Of a stretch of DNA of 64,000 nt, positions 44,258 through 53,250 are shown piece by piece. Numbering within the stretch: position 1 is the first letter of the stretch; each line of letters opens with the position of its first letter. Position numbers and translations under genes: made by a program. The stretch is taken from assembly GCF_020010905.1 (NCBI RefSeq), contig NZ_JAGJBY010000001.1, positions 2,562,001 through 2,626,000 of the forward strand, given 5' to 3'. The notes under the pieces are model-generated. The model ran no database searches and was not told the origin of the DNA. It saw only the letters and a program-made list of their open reading frames with translations. The stretch is from Streptomyces acidiscabies (GTDB taxonomy: Bacteria > Actinomycetota > Actinomycetes > Streptomycetales > Streptomycetaceae).

Positions 44258-45007
44258 CTAGGTGTGCGTGTTGTCCAAGTGCGCGCCGAGGTAACCCACG
44301 TACACGAGACCCGAGTTGGCCGTGTCGTCGTGGAAGTACAGGCGGGGCGAGACCGTGTTGCCGCTGCCGATGCGCAGGTGGGACTGCATGAAGAGGCGCC
44401 CGCCCGGTACGGGGAACGTGCGTTGGCGGCGCCATTCGTGATGGTTGGCCACGGTCTCCGACTCACGCATCGTCACTTTGCCTGCGGGAAAGGGGAATTG
44501 GCAGGTCTCCGGAAGGTTGTCGCACCACTGCCGGAAGTCGACGCCGGTGCCGTGAGCGGCGTACTCGTCGAGCGCTCTGATCGCGTCCCAGGCGACGGAG
44601 ACCCAGTTGGCGATGCCGTGCGTGTCCAAGTCCTTTGTCCGCTTGGGGTTTCCGGTGAAGCGAAGGTGAGGAAACTCGGGGAGCCGGTCGAGGAGTTCGG
44701 CGAAAGTAACGGGCCGGGGCAGTGGATCCGGGGGCGGGGTGCGAAGCCCGGATTCCTCCAACTGCCTTTTCAGGAAACGGACTTTGCTGTTGGCGCCCTG
44801 AAGAGCGTCGTACAACTGCTCATTCTCGACGAGCTGTTCGAACTCCCGCTCCTCGGCCAGCTGTAACCGCCGCCGAAGCTCCCGAACTTCCGCGTCCCGA
44901 GCCTCTTCCCGCTCCGCAGCCTCCCTCAACAACGCCTCGGCCGTCCGGAGTTCCCCCCGGAGTAACCTCCCGGCCCGCCTTTTCTTGGTCGTCTCGAATA
45001 CGTTCAC
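44258..45007 (-). CDS. Hypothetical protein with N-terminal coiled coil
   Basis: A 249-residue protein from GTG 45007. Residues 15-85 form a strongly charged heptad region (REAAEREEARDAEVRELRRR), i.e. a coiled coil. The C-terminal half (95-249) is globular with several Trp and His. I do not recognise the family and see no transmembrane segment. It sits at the right edge of the defence/toxin region. Confidence 0.6.
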   Translation of the reverse strand: MNVFETTKKRRAGRLLRGELRTAEALLREAAEREEARDAEVRELRRRLQLAEEREFEQLVENEQLYDALQGANSKVRFLKRQLEESGLRTPPPDPLPRPVTFAELLDRLPEFPHLRFTGNPKRTKDLDTHGIANWVSVAWDAIRALDEYAAHGTGVDFRQWCDNLPETCQFPFPAGKVTMRESETVANHHEWRRQRTFPVPGGRLFMQSHLRIGSGNTVSPRLYFHDDTANSGLVYVGYLGAHLDNTHT

Positions 45008-45139
45008 GAGGCCTCATTCATGACCGCGCCGAAGGGGACCTCATCACACCACCATCCGGTGAATCCAGTCAATCATCTTTATCGATCGAATTCGAAACCC
45101 CGGATTACGCAAGGGCGTTCATGAAGCGCCCAACTTCTG

Positions 45140-45529
45140 TCACCCCTGGGCGCCTTGAGCCTCGTCGTACACCACATGAGCCTGAGCGATGTCCCCACGA
45201 TGCCGCTTGGCCCAGTCCACGAGCGCCAGCAACGTGGAGTTCAACTCCCTGGCCATGCCGGTGCATTCATACTCGACCCGAGGCGGAACGGTCGGATAAA
45301 CGGTCCGCGTGAGCAGCCCCTCCCGCTCCAGCTTCCGCAGATTGAGCGTGAGCATACGACGGCTGATCCCCGCCATCTCCCGCTCCAACTCGGTGAACCG
45401 CACAGGCCCTTCAGCGGCGGCGATCAGGATCCCGACGGCCCATTTCCCGGCAACGCGATCGAGAACTTCGGTGACGGAGCAAGCCGGGCCGCCGGTCTGC
45501 ACGGTCACATCCATGTGACTCCGAGACAT
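45140..45529 (-). CDS. HxlR-family transcriptional regulator
   Basis: A 129-residue winged-helix protein with the HxlR signature: CSVTEVLDRVAGKWAVGIL near 17 and FTELEREMAGISRRMLTLNLRKLEREGL near 48, read in blocks. It is divergent from an MFS exporter across about 95 bp and is its likely regulator. Confidence 0.92.
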   Translation of the reverse strand: MSRSHMDVTVQTGGPACSVTEVLDRVAGKWAVGILIAAAEGPVRFTELEREMAGISRRMLTLNLRKLEREGLLTRTVYPTVPPRVEYECTGMARELNSTLLALVDWAKRHRGDIAQAHVVYDEAQGAQG

Positions 45530-45625
45530 AAAAGTGCCTCCTTCCGCGGGGCGTCATGGTTACACAGGATGGAGCCCGTAACAAAACGTCTCCCAAGCAC
45601 CCCGATTTCGACGAAGGGTACCCCC

Positions 45626-47023
45626 ATGTCCACACGCCACCTCGCGCTGGCGGCCCTCTGCGCGGGCCAGTTGATGGTGATCCTCGACGGCACGATCGTG
45701 AACGTCGCCCTGCCCGAGATCCAGGAGAGCCTCGCGCTCTCCCCGTCGGCCCTCGGCTGGGTCGTCAACGCCTACCTGATCCCTTTCGGCGGACTCCTGC
45801 TGCTCTCCGGCCGGTTGGGGGACCTCTTCGGTCGTCGCCGTGTCTTTGTCGCCGGGCTGGTCCTCTTCACCGTCGCGTCCGCGCTCTGCGGGCTCGCGCG
45901 GACGCCGGGGGAGTTGCTGGCGGCGCGTTTCGCGCAAGGCGTCGGCGGCGCTGTCACCTCGTCCGTCACGCTCGCGATGGTCGTCAACCTCTTCCCCCAA
46001 CTCCCCGAGCGGACAAGGGCGATCGGCATCTACAGCTTCGTCCAGTCCGCAGGCGGAACTCTCGGGCTCCTGCTCGGCGGGGTGTTGACGCAAGGGCTCG
46101 GCTGGCACTGGATCTTCTTCGTCAACGTCCCCGTCGGGGTGGCCGTCACGATGCTCGCGCGGCGCGTGCTGAGCCCCGAGCGGGGAACGGGACGGCGCAC
46201 GGCCGATGCCCCCGGCGCCGTACTCGTCACGGCCGCGCTGATGCTCGCGGTGTACGCCATCGTGGAGCACGAACTCGGGTTCGGCGCAGGCGCGTTGGCC
46301 CTCCTCGCCGCGTTCGCCGTACGCCAGACCCGCGTCGCCGACCCCCTGCTCCCGTTCCGCATGTTCCGCCACCGCACGGTCTCCGGCGCCCTCGGTACGC
46401 ACGCCCTCATGATCTCCGGCATCTTCAGCTTCCAGTTCCTCGTGGTGCTGTACCTCCAGAAGGTGCTGGGCTTCGACGCGGTCGGCACCGGACTCGGCGT
46501 CGTCCCCGTGTCGCTGCTGATCGGCGCGATGTCGCTGGGGGTGGCGCCGAAGGCTATCGCCCGGTTCGGCGCACGCAGCGTGCTGCTCGCCGGACTCGCC
46601 CTGATCTCAGGGGGGTTGGGCCTGCTCGGCTTCGTCTCGCCGGACGGCGCGTACGTCACGGACGTCCTCCCCGCGACCGTACCCCTCGGCATCGGCTTCG
46701 GCCTCGCGATGCCCGCACTGGCCGGCCTCGCGATGTCGGGCGCGAGCGAGGAGGACTCGGGGCTGGCGTCGGGGATGTTCAACACCGTTCAGCAGGTGGG
46801 CGCTTCACTCGGACTCGCGGCGCTGAGCAGCCTCGCGGTGTCGCGTACGGCGGGGCTGCTGGACGCGGGGACGCCGGTCGAGTCGGCGCTCACTGACGGC
46901 TATCGCCTTGCGTTCAGGGCGAGTTCGGTACTCGTCCTCGCCGCGTTGGCCGTAGCGGCGCTGGCGCTGCGGGCCCCGTCCAAGACCCGCGAGCTGGTTA
47001 CCGGCGAGTATCGGGCCCGGTGA
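45626..47023 (+). CDS. MFS transporter, DHA2/EmrB-like
   Basis: A 465-residue membrane protein with 12-14 hydrophobic segments. Motif D1 is LDGTIVNVALP in TM1 and motif A is GRLGDLFGRRR after TM2. I start at ATG 45626 (GAAGGGTA upstream). Proton-driven drug efflux is the family role; the HxlR gene next door suggests induction by a small molecule. Confidence 0.9.
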   Translation: MSTRHLALAALCAGQLMVILDGTIVNVALPEIQESLALSPSALGWVVNAYLIPFGGLLLLSGRLGDLFGRRRVFVAGLVLFTVASALCGLARTPGELLAARFAQGVGGAVTSSVTLAMVVNLFPQLPERTRAIGIYSFVQSAGGTLGLLLGGVLTQGLGWHWIFFVNVPVGVAVTMLARRVLSPERGTGRRTADAPGAVLVTAALMLAVYAIVEHELGFGAGALALLAAFAVRQTRVADPLLPFRMFRHRTVSGALGTHALMISGIFSFQFLVVLYLQKVLGFDAVGTGLGVVPVSLLIGAMSLGVAPKAIARFGARSVLLAGLALISGGLGLLGFVSPDGAYVTDVLPATVPLGIGFGLAMPALAGLAMSGASEEDSGLASGMFNTVQQVGASLGLAALSSLAVSRTAGLLDAGTPVESALTDGYRLAFRASSVLVLAALAVAALALRAPSKTRELVTGEYRAR

Positions 47024-47095
47024 TCGCCGCGCCACCTCCATGCAGCAAGCTACCCCCGTAGTCATGTTCTCCAACTTTCAAGGAGGCGACCGGAC

Positions 47096-48448
47096 ATGAC
47101 GAGGTTCGTGACACGCAGGACCCTGCTGGGCGGCATGGCGGCGGGGGTGGCAGCAGGCACCGTACTCGGGGGAAACGCCTGGGCGGCCAAGGGAGTTGGG
47201 GCGGCGGCGGAGCCGTACGCCGCGTTCCCGGTGGGACCGGGCGGCGGCCCCGCAGGGTCGGACCGGGTCCACGCACTCCAGATCGGCGACCCGGCGGCGG
47301 AAACCGTACTCGTCCTGGTCCCCGGCCAGTTCGGCGCGGCGAACGACTTCCGCCTCCTCGCCCGCGACCTCGTCGCGGCCGTACCCGGCGTACAGGTCTG
47401 GGCGTTCGACCGCCGCGAGGAGAGCCTCGCGGACCGCGCCGGATTCGCGACGCCCGACCCCATCGCGTACTACCTGGACGGCCACTACCGCACCCAAGAC
47501 CCCGCATCCTCCGGCTACTTCGCCAACTGGGGCCTCCCACAAGGCATGTCGGACCTCCGCACGGTCATCGAGGCGGCCTCGTGCGGCGGCCGACGCAAGG
47601 TGATCCTCGGCGGCCACTCCTGGGGCGCGACCACCGCAGCCGCGTACGCGGCCTGGGACTTCGACGGCCGCCCGGGCTACCGCGACCTCGCGGGCCTGGC
47701 GTTCATCGACGGCGGCGTCCTCGGCGCGTTCGACGGCGGGGGAGAGGTGTTCGACAACTCCCCGGAGAAAATCAGGCAGCGCCTCGCGGCGATCGAGGGC
47801 GGCGCGATCCTCGACATGTCGCTGGCCGCCGTAGGCGTAGGCACCCGCTCCGAGAGCACCCAGATCTGGTACCAACTGGCAGGCTGGTACGCCCACTTGG
47901 ACCCCCACGCCAAGTCGGTCCTCCAGCCCCGCCTCCCGGCCGCACTGCGCCCGACCAACCCCATAACGAACGCAGCCCTGTTGGGCCTGCTGGTCGACCA
48001 GAGCTTCGGCTGGCCCAACGACATCAGCGTCCACTCAGGCACCATTTCCGCCACCGGCGACTGGACGGACACGGGCATCACCCCCATCGCCCGAGTGGCC
48101 ACGGCGTACGCGGGCCCCGCCCCGACGGTCTGGCAGTGGTACTGGCCCGCCCGCCTCACCACGGACCTCACGGCGGTGGACCTCTACGCGGACACGGAAG
48201 CAACCCGCTCCCTCGGCCTCCGCCTCCAGCACACCACCGCCATAGACGTCCCCCTCTTCGCCTTCCAGACGAGCGCCTACAAGGGCACGGCAGTCACAGC
48301 GGCCCAGAAACTGGCAGCCCAGTCCCGCATCCCCTCCACGACATTCCAGACGGACACGGCCATGAACCACCTGGACCCGCTGTTCGCGTCGATGGAGAAG
48401 AACACGGCGACGCAGAGCCTCACGGCATTCGTGAAGCACCTGATCTGA
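47096..48448 (+). CDS. Tat-exported alpha/beta hydrolase
   Basis: A 450-residue protein. The N-terminus has a twin-arginine signal (TRRTLLGGMAAGVAAG), cleaved near residue 32. The mature part has the nucleophile elbow GGHSWGA near 180 and a late catalytic His in MNHLDP near 423. ATG 47096 follows a strong AAGGAGG. An extracellular esterase/lipase-like role is the most that can be said. Confidence 0.85.
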   Translation: MTRFVTRRTLLGGMAAGVAAGTVLGGNAWAAKGVGAAAEPYAAFPVGPGGGPAGSDRVHALQIGDPAAETVLVLVPGQFGAANDFRLLARDLVAAVPGVQVWAFDRREESLADRAGFATPDPIAYYLDGHYRTQDPASSGYFANWGLPQGMSDLRTVIEAASCGGRRKVILGGHSWGATTAAAYAAWDFDGRPGYRDLAGLAFIDGGVLGAFDGGGEVFDNSPEKIRQRLAAIEGGAILDMSLAAVGVGTRSESTQIWYQLAGWYAHLDPHAKSVLQPRLPAALRPTNPITNAALLGLLVDQSFGWPNDISVHSGTISATGDWTDTGITPIARVATAYAGPAPTVWQWYWPARLTTDLTAVDLYADTEATRSLGLRLQHTTAIDVPLFAFQTSAYKGTAVTAAQKLAAQSRIPSTTFQTDTAMNHLDPLFASMEKNTATQSLTAFVKHLI

Positions 48449-48496
48449 ACTGCCGTCGGTGGCCTGCCTGTTGGGATCGGGCAGGCCACCCGACGC

Positions 48497-49129
48497 TCAG
48501 GACCGCTTCTTCACCATGTCTGCCATCAAGGAGATCTCGGCCCGCTGGCCGTTCACCATCCCCTGGGCCAACCGCCGCACCTGCTCGGTCTCGCCCCCCT
48601 GCGCCGCCCCCTCCGCCATCTCGATGCCGCCCTTGTGATGGGCGGTCATGAGATCGAGGTAGTACACCTCCGCCTGCTTGCCGGAGAGCGAACGCAGCTT
48701 GTTCAGCTCGGTGTTGGTGGCCATGCCGGGCATGAGGGAGCCGTCGTGGGGCTTGTACGGCATCGAGTGGTCCATCCAGGACATCGGGGCCGCCTGGGAG
48801 GACTTGGGCTCGTTCCAGGTGTCCAACCAGCCCAGGAGCATGCCGCGTTGGTTGGCCTGGGTGTTGATGATGTCGTACGCGAGACGGCGTACGTCCTCGT
48901 CGGTGGTCCGGTCGCGGACGATGAACGACATCTCCACGGCCTGCTGATGATGGACGGCCATGTCCCGGGCGAACCCCGAATCGACCGGCCCCGCAGGGGA
49001 GTTGGCCTGCGCCGGACGCAACAGTGTGACGGTGAGGGCCACGGCCGCGAGCAGCGTGATCAGGGCGCCGCCAATAAGGGTGCGGGACAGGCGAGTTGAG
49101 GACCTCGGCGTCAATTCGCTCGCACTCAC
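48497..49129 (-). CDS. DUF305 (CopM-like) exported protein
   Basis: A 210-residue protein with one N-terminal membrane anchor or signal (LIGGALITLLAAVALTVTLL). It has two DUF305 repeats with paired histidines: FARDMAVHHQQAVEMS near 58 and LMTAHHKGGIEMAEGA near 163. A Met/His-rich insert (MSWMDHSMPYKPHDGSLMPGM in pieces) resembles copper-binding DUF305 proteins. GTG 49129 overlaps the stop of the DUF3105 gene. Periplasm-side copper binding is inferred. Confidence 0.85.
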   Translation of the reverse strand: MSASELTPRSSTRLSRTLIGGALITLLAAVALTVTLLRPAQANSPAGPVDSGFARDMAVHHQQAVEMSFIVRDRTTDEDVRRLAYDIINTQANQRGMLLGWLDTWNEPKSSQAAPMSWMDHSMPYKPHDGSLMPGMATNTELNKLRSLSGKQAEVYYLDLMTAHHKGGIEMAEGAAQGGETEQVRRLAQGMVNGQRAEISLMADMVKKRS

Positions 49130-49845
49130 GCCGTCGCCTTCCCGCCCGAGCACGCCGCACCCGGCTCAGGAGTCTGCGCACCCTGAACGTACTTGTCGAA
49201 GAACTCGTTCACCCGAGGATCGGACGCCTCGGTGACGTTCAGCTGGTGCTCCCACGCGGAGAGCGTGATCGGCGAGGACTGCGCGTCGTACGGGCTCATC
49301 ATCGTGTACGACGTCTTCTTCACCTTCTCCGTCAGCGACTTGACGTCCGCCTCGGCGGCCTTGGTGTTGTACGTCACCCACACCGCGCCGTGCTCCAGGG
49401 AGTGCACGGCGTTCTCGTTCTGGAGCTGCTGCGTGTAGACCTGCGCGTCGCAGTTCTGCCAGATGCCGTTGTGGTCGCCGCCGACCGGCGGGATCATCGG
49501 GTACTTGACGGTGCCCTCGACGTGGTTCTGCGTGAGGTCCTTCCACGTCTTCTCGCCGGAGACCGGAGCCGCCTGCGCGGCCTCCTTCTCGTTCGCGTCG
49601 TTGACCAGCCAGACACCGCCCGCGACGAGCGCGAGCACGATCGCCGCCGACGCGGAGATCGTCAGGATGCGGCTACGGCGCTCCCGCGCGCGTTCCGCCT
49701 TGCGCTGCTCCTCTATGCGTGCGCGCCGGGTGGCCGCCTTCTCGCCGGCCGACGGCTTGTTGCCGGGCCGCTTCTTGGGCGTGGTGGGAGCGCTCGCCTT
49801 GGGCTTCGAACTGGTCGGCGTCTTCTTGGAGTTGCCGGTGGACAT
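49126..49845 (-). CDS. DUF3105 membrane protein
   Basis: A 239-residue protein: a basic, Lys/Ala/Pro-rich cytoplasmic N-terminus (1-58), one TM helix (ILTISASAAIVLALVAGGVWLV, about 60-82, given in part) and an external DUF3105 domain (PPVGGDHNGIWQNC, SLEHGAVWVTY). It is coupled to the DUF305 gene, a pairing frequent in actinomycetes. Conserved His and Cys residues would suit metal binding; function unproven. Confidence 0.88.
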   Translation of the reverse strand: MSTGNSKKTPTSSKPKASAPTTPKKRPGNKPSAGEKAATRRARIEEQRKAERARERRSRILTISASAAIVLALVAGGVWLVNDANEKEAAQAAPVSGEKTWKDLTQNHVEGTVKYPMIPPVGGDHNGIWQNCDAQVYTQQLQNENAVHSLEHGAVWVTYNTKAAEADVKSLTEKVKKTSYTMMSPYDAQSSPITLSAWEHQLNVTEASDPRVNEFFDKYVQGAQTPEPGAACSGGKATA

Positions 49846-49915
49846 GACGAAGTGCCTTTCGTGCTGCGGGAGTCGGCGGGTACGCCGGTGAACGGACGGA
49901 AAGGAGACGTCCGTT

Positions 49916-50278
49916 CTAGGTCCGCAGCACTTGCAGAACGTGCAGGTCGGGAGGGCGGGGCGCGGCAGGGTCGGCCCGTACGGTGCGGGGGACCGCCGCC
50001 GGGCGCGCGTCCACCCGCGTCGGCAGCGCCTGCGGCGCCGGATGCGGGGTGGGGGCCGTCGTCCGAGCGATCACCCCGCCCGCGCCGTGACACCGGTCGT
50101 GCCCCGGCACCGGGCACACATGTTCCTTCGCCGGGATCTGCGGGCTGTACGCGACGGCGGCGAGCTGCCGGACCGCTGCCGCCTCCGCCTCGCCGGGATG
50201 CATCACACAGCCCAGCACCGTGGCCAGCGCCAGCAGCAGCCCCAACACCACAGAGACACCCCTGGTGGGGCCGCTCAT
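49916..50278 (-). CDS. Small exported His/Cys-containing protein
   Basis: About 120 residues from ATG 50278 (a GTG at 50302 is possible). The N-terminus is a signal/anchor (GVSVVLGLLLALATVLGC). The mature part has HVCPVPGHDRCHG, a cluster of Cys and His that could bind metal, then a Pro/Ala/Arg-rich tail. It lies upstream of DUF3105/DUF305 and on the same strand. The family is not recognised. Confidence 0.6.
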   Translation of the reverse strand: MSGPTRGVSVVLGLLLALATVLGCVMHPGEAEAAAVRQLAAVAYSPQIPAKEHVCPVPGHDRCHGAGGVIARTTAPTPHPAPQALPTRVDARPAAVPRTVRADPAAPRPPDLHVLQVLRT

Positions 50279-50368
50279 GGAGGTCGGGGGCCGGTTGAAC
50301 ACTCAAGGAGTGTATCGGCCGAACGAGTGACCCGTACGCCCCCTACGCAGGGGGTACCCGCACGCCCC

Positions 50369-50926
50369 CTACTCCTCGAACAGAGCCTCCTGCACGTCGT
50401 CCCTCGCGCCGAGGTCGCGTACACGGCAATACCTGAGACCTACGACCACGGAGGTAGCCGCCGCTGTCATACCCAGGGCCGCCGGGACCATCCACGCGCG
50501 GTTCGTCACATGACCCAGGGCGTGGTCCAGGGAGAGGCGCCCGGGGCCCGTGACGGCCAGCCCGGTGGCGGCGAGGGCGAGGAACGCGGCGTACTCGTAG
50601 CCGCCGGACTGGGCGAAGAAGCCGTTCGGGGCGTGGACGGCAGCCGCGCCCACCATCGCACCGGCGGCTGCGGCACCTGCGGCGGGGGTGGCGAGGCCCA
50701 GGGCGAGGAGCGCGCCGCCACCGGTCTCCGCGAGCCCCGCGGCTGTGGCGCTCGCCTTGCCGGGGGCGTACCCCACGGACTCCATGTACTGCCCGGTCGC
50801 CTCGATCCCATGCCCCCCGAACCAGCCGAACAGCTTCTGCGCCCCGTGCGCGGCCAGCACCCCGCCCGTACCGAGCCGGAGCAGGAGGAGGCCGACGTCT
50901 CGACGGCGTGCGGTGCAGCAGGTCAC
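50369..50926 (-). CDS. DoxX-family membrane protein
   Basis: A 185-residue protein with four hydrophobic segments. The N-terminal block LLLRLGTGGVLAAHGAQKLFGWFGG is typical of DoxX/DoxD proteins. GTG 50926 follows GGGAG. Relatives take part in thiol or redox stress complexes. An in-frame extension past the last TM (GARDDVQEALFEE) is soluble. Confidence 0.85.
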   Translation of the reverse strand: MTCCTARRRDVGLLLLRLGTGGVLAAHGAQKLFGWFGGHGIEATGQYMESVGYAPGKASATAAGLAETGGGALLALGLATPAAGAAAAGAMVGAAAVHAPNGFFAQSGGYEYAAFLALAATGLAVTGPGRLSLDHALGHVTNRAWMVPAALGMTAAATSVVVGLRYCRVRDLGARDDVQEALFEE

Positions 50927-51074
50927 GGTGGCTCCCTGGAGTGACGACGGGTAGCTCTACGGTCGTACTGGGGCGAGGGGGATACCAGCGGGGTACGCCG
51001 TTCGGGTGGCGAGGGTGCGAGGGCGGTGCGAGGGTGGGGGCCCTGACCTCCGTACCGGGTAGGCGTGAACTCCC

Positions 51075-51105
51075 TTGCCTTGGAGTGCACTTCAACACCT
51101 AGCGT
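51075..51105 (+). promoter_or_regulatory. MerR-type promoter with 19-bp spacer
   Basis: A -35-like TTGCCT (51075-51080) and a -10-like TAGCGT (51100-51105) are separated by 19 bp. The spacer start carries the dyad TTGGAGTG/CACTTCAA (one mismatch). Long spacers with this kind of dyad are diagnostic of MerR-family activation. The inferred transcription start falls at about the ATG of the aldo/keto reductase (51114), so the mRNA would be leaderless, which fits the lack of a Shine-Dalgarno sequence. Confidence 0.6.
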
Positions 51106-51113
51106 CCCGACTC

Positions 51114-52094
51114 ATGGAGACGACAAGGGTGTTGGGACGGTCCGGGATTCAGGTCAGCGCGCTCGGGTTCGGGTGCTGGGCCATCGGCGGGGAGTGGGCG
51201 CGGCCGGACGGGCTGCCGCTGGGGTGGGGGAAGGTGGACGACGCCGAGTCGATCAGGGCCGTACGTACGGCACTTGACCTCGGGGTCACCTTCTTCGACA
51301 CGGCGGACGTGTACGGCACGGGCCACAGCGAGCGGGTGCTCGGGCAGGCGCTCGGGAAGCGGCGCGCGGACGTCGTCGTCGCCACGAAGTGGGGGAACGT
51401 CTTCGACGAACAGACGAAAATCTCCGACGGGCAGGACGCGAGCACCGAGCATCTCCGTACCGCCCTCACCGCGTCGCTGGAGCGGCTCGGCACGGACTAC
51501 ATCGACCTCTACCAGCTCCACATCTCCGACGGGGATCCGGAGCAGGCGGCACAACTCCGCGATGCCTGCGAGGAGTTGGTGACCGAGGGGCTCATCCGGA
51601 CGTACGCCTGGAGCACCGACGACCCCGACCGCGCCGCCGTCTTCGCGGCCGGCCCGCACTGCTCCGCCGTCCAGCACCGCCTCAACGTCCTCCAGGACGC
51701 CCCCGAGATGCTGGCGCTGTGCGAGGAGGCGAACCTCGCGAGCGTCAACCGCAGCCCGCTGGCGATGGGCCTCCTCACCCAGACCCCGAGGACGACCTGG
51801 GAACCCGGCGACATCCGCAGCCGCCCCCCGGTCTGGCTGGAAGGCTTCACCGACGGCACGGCTCCCGACCCGGCGTGGCTGGCCCGCATCGACGCCCTCC
51901 GCTCCGTCCTCACGTCCGACGGCCGCACCCTCACGCAAGGCGCCCTCGCCTGGATCTGGTCCCGCAGCCCGCAGACGGTCCCCATCCCCGGCTTCAGGTC
52001 CGTCGCCCAGGCGGAGGAGAACGCGGGGGCGCTGGCGAAGGGGCCGCTGAGCGAGGAGCAGAGGGCGGAGGTCGAGCGGATTCTGGGGCGGTGA
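51114..52094 (+). CDS. Aldo/keto reductase
   Basis: A 326-residue TIM-barrel reductase. Catalytic tetrad: Asp and Tyr in FFDTADVYG near 58, Lys in VVATKWG near 90 and His in YQLHISD near 133. I start at ATG 51114; a longer frame begins 13 codons upstream but overlaps the promoter. The MerR-type promoter suggests induction by electrophiles or oxidative stress. No MerR gene lies next to it. Confidence 0.9.
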   Translation: METTRVLGRSGIQVSALGFGCWAIGGEWARPDGLPLGWGKVDDAESIRAVRTALDLGVTFFDTADVYGTGHSERVLGQALGKRRADVVVATKWGNVFDEQTKISDGQDASTEHLRTALTASLERLGTDYIDLYQLHISDGDPEQAAQLRDACEELVTEGLIRTYAWSTDDPDRAAVFAAGPHCSAVQHRLNVLQDAPEMLALCEEANLASVNRSPLAMGLLTQTPRTTWEPGDIRSRPPVWLEGFTDGTAPDPAWLARIDALRSVLTSDGRTLTQGALAWIWSRSPQTVPIPGFRSVAQAEENAGALAKGPLSEEQRAEVERILGR

Positions 52095-52185
52095 GGCCGC
52101 GCGGCTCCTACGCTGAAACCCCAGCTCAGACACGCCCTCACCCAAGGTTCGCGTTTTCTCACCATCCTTCTGTACGGTCCCGTCG

Positions 52186-53154
52186 GTGAACATCAGCGCC
52201 CGTGCCTGGATCGTCGCCGACCACGAGAGTGGGGAGGTGCTGGCCGCGCACAATCCGCATACGCGGCTCGCACCGGCCTCGACGTTGAAGATGCTGTTCG
52301 CGGACACCCTGCTCGGAAAGTTCGCGCGGACGGAGAGGCATACCGTCCGGGGAACGGAGCTGGCCACCGTGCCCGAGGGCTCCAGCCTGGTGGGGATCAA
52401 GGCCGGGGTGACGTACACCGTCGAGGACCTCTGGCACGGCGTCTTCCTCCGCTCCGGGAACGACGCCGTACGGGTGCTGGCCGCGATGAACGGGGGCATC
52501 GACCGGACCGTCACCGAGATGCGGGCCAAGGCCGCCGATCTCCAGGCCGTCAACACGTACGTGGTAAGCCCTGACGGGTACGACCACCCCCGTCAGTACT
52601 CCTCCGCCTACGACCTCACCCTCATGGCCCGCAGCGGACTCAGGAACGCCGACTTCCGGACCTACTGCGGGACGCGGACCGCGCGGATCGGCAAGACCGG
52701 GATCGAGAACACGAACCGGCTGCTGTGCGGCTCGCACGGGGTGAAGCCGTACGCCGGGATGATCGGCGTGAAGAACGGCTACACCAGCAACGCGGGAAAC
52801 ACGTTCGTCGGCGCGGCGACGAGGAACGGCCGGACGCTCCTGGCCGCCGTGCTGCACCCGAAGAGCGGCCTCAACGCCGTGTACGAGGAGACCCGCACCC
52901 TCCTCGACTGGGGCTTCACACAAGGGAGTTCGGCGAAAACCGGCGTGACGCTCGCGGAGCCGTTGAGCGAGGGCGGGGCGAAGGTGTCGCACAACTCGCC
53001 GCACGGCGCGGCGGGTTCGGCGGGAACGGCGGTCGACGACGACAGCGTGGGGTGGGGGCTGCCGGTCGGGGGAGCGGTGGCGGGGGCGCTGCTCGGCGGG
53101 GTGTACGTCCTGCGCAACCGCCGTACCAAGAAGGCCGTCCCCCAAGAGGGTTGA
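52186..53154 (+). CDS. D-alanyl-D-alanine carboxypeptidase (peptidase S11), no visible signal peptide
   Basis: A 322-residue serine-type DD-peptidase: SxxK motif STLK near 32, SGN motif near 92 and KNG (in place of KTG) near 204. The catalytic domain starts at once (ISARAWIVADHESGEVLAAH), whereas family members normally have an N-terminal signal peptide. In-frame sequence upstream of GTG 52186 has no Met and no hydrophobic stretch. A C-terminal TM helix (GGAVAGALLGGVYVL, about 290-310) followed by RNRRTKK is present. It is either misannotated at the start, exported by another route, or a truncated copy. Confidence 0.85.
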   Translation: MNISARAWIVADHESGEVLAAHNPHTRLAPASTLKMLFADTLLGKFARTERHTVRGTELATVPEGSSLVGIKAGVTYTVEDLWHGVFLRSGNDAVRVLAAMNGGIDRTVTEMRAKAADLQAVNTYVVSPDGYDHPRQYSSAYDLTLMARSGLRNADFRTYCGTRTARIGKTGIENTNRLLCGSHGVKPYAGMIGVKNGYTSNAGNTFVGAATRNGRTLLAAVLHPKSGLNAVYEETRTLLDWGFTQGSSAKTGVTLAEPLSEGGAKVSHNSPHGAAGSAGTAVDDDSVGWGLPVGGAVAGALLGGVYVLRNRRTKKAVPQEG

Positions 53155-53160
53155 GTGGTA

Positions 53161-53238
53161 GCAGGCGCCCCACGGCCCGGTGCGTACCTCGCGGTTCCCC
53201 GCGAGGTCCACCCCCACCCGGTGCCGTGGGGCGACTGC
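53161..53238. terminator. Two-level hairpin downstream of the DD-peptidase gene
   Basis: The outer stem pairs 53166-53176 with 53223-53233 (11 bp), with four more pairs outside a mismatch. The inner hairpin pairs 53186-53194 with 53199-53207 (9 bp, loop TTCC). It begins right after the peptidase stop. It probably acts as a terminator; GC-rich hairpins of this kind recur between Streptomyces genes. Confidence 0.6.
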
Positions 53239-53250
53239 CTCCTCCCCCCT

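Noticed and set aside
53161..53238. tRNA-like cloverleaf
   Set aside because: No acceptor CCA context, anticodon arm or T-loop consensus; it is better explained as a terminator hairpin.
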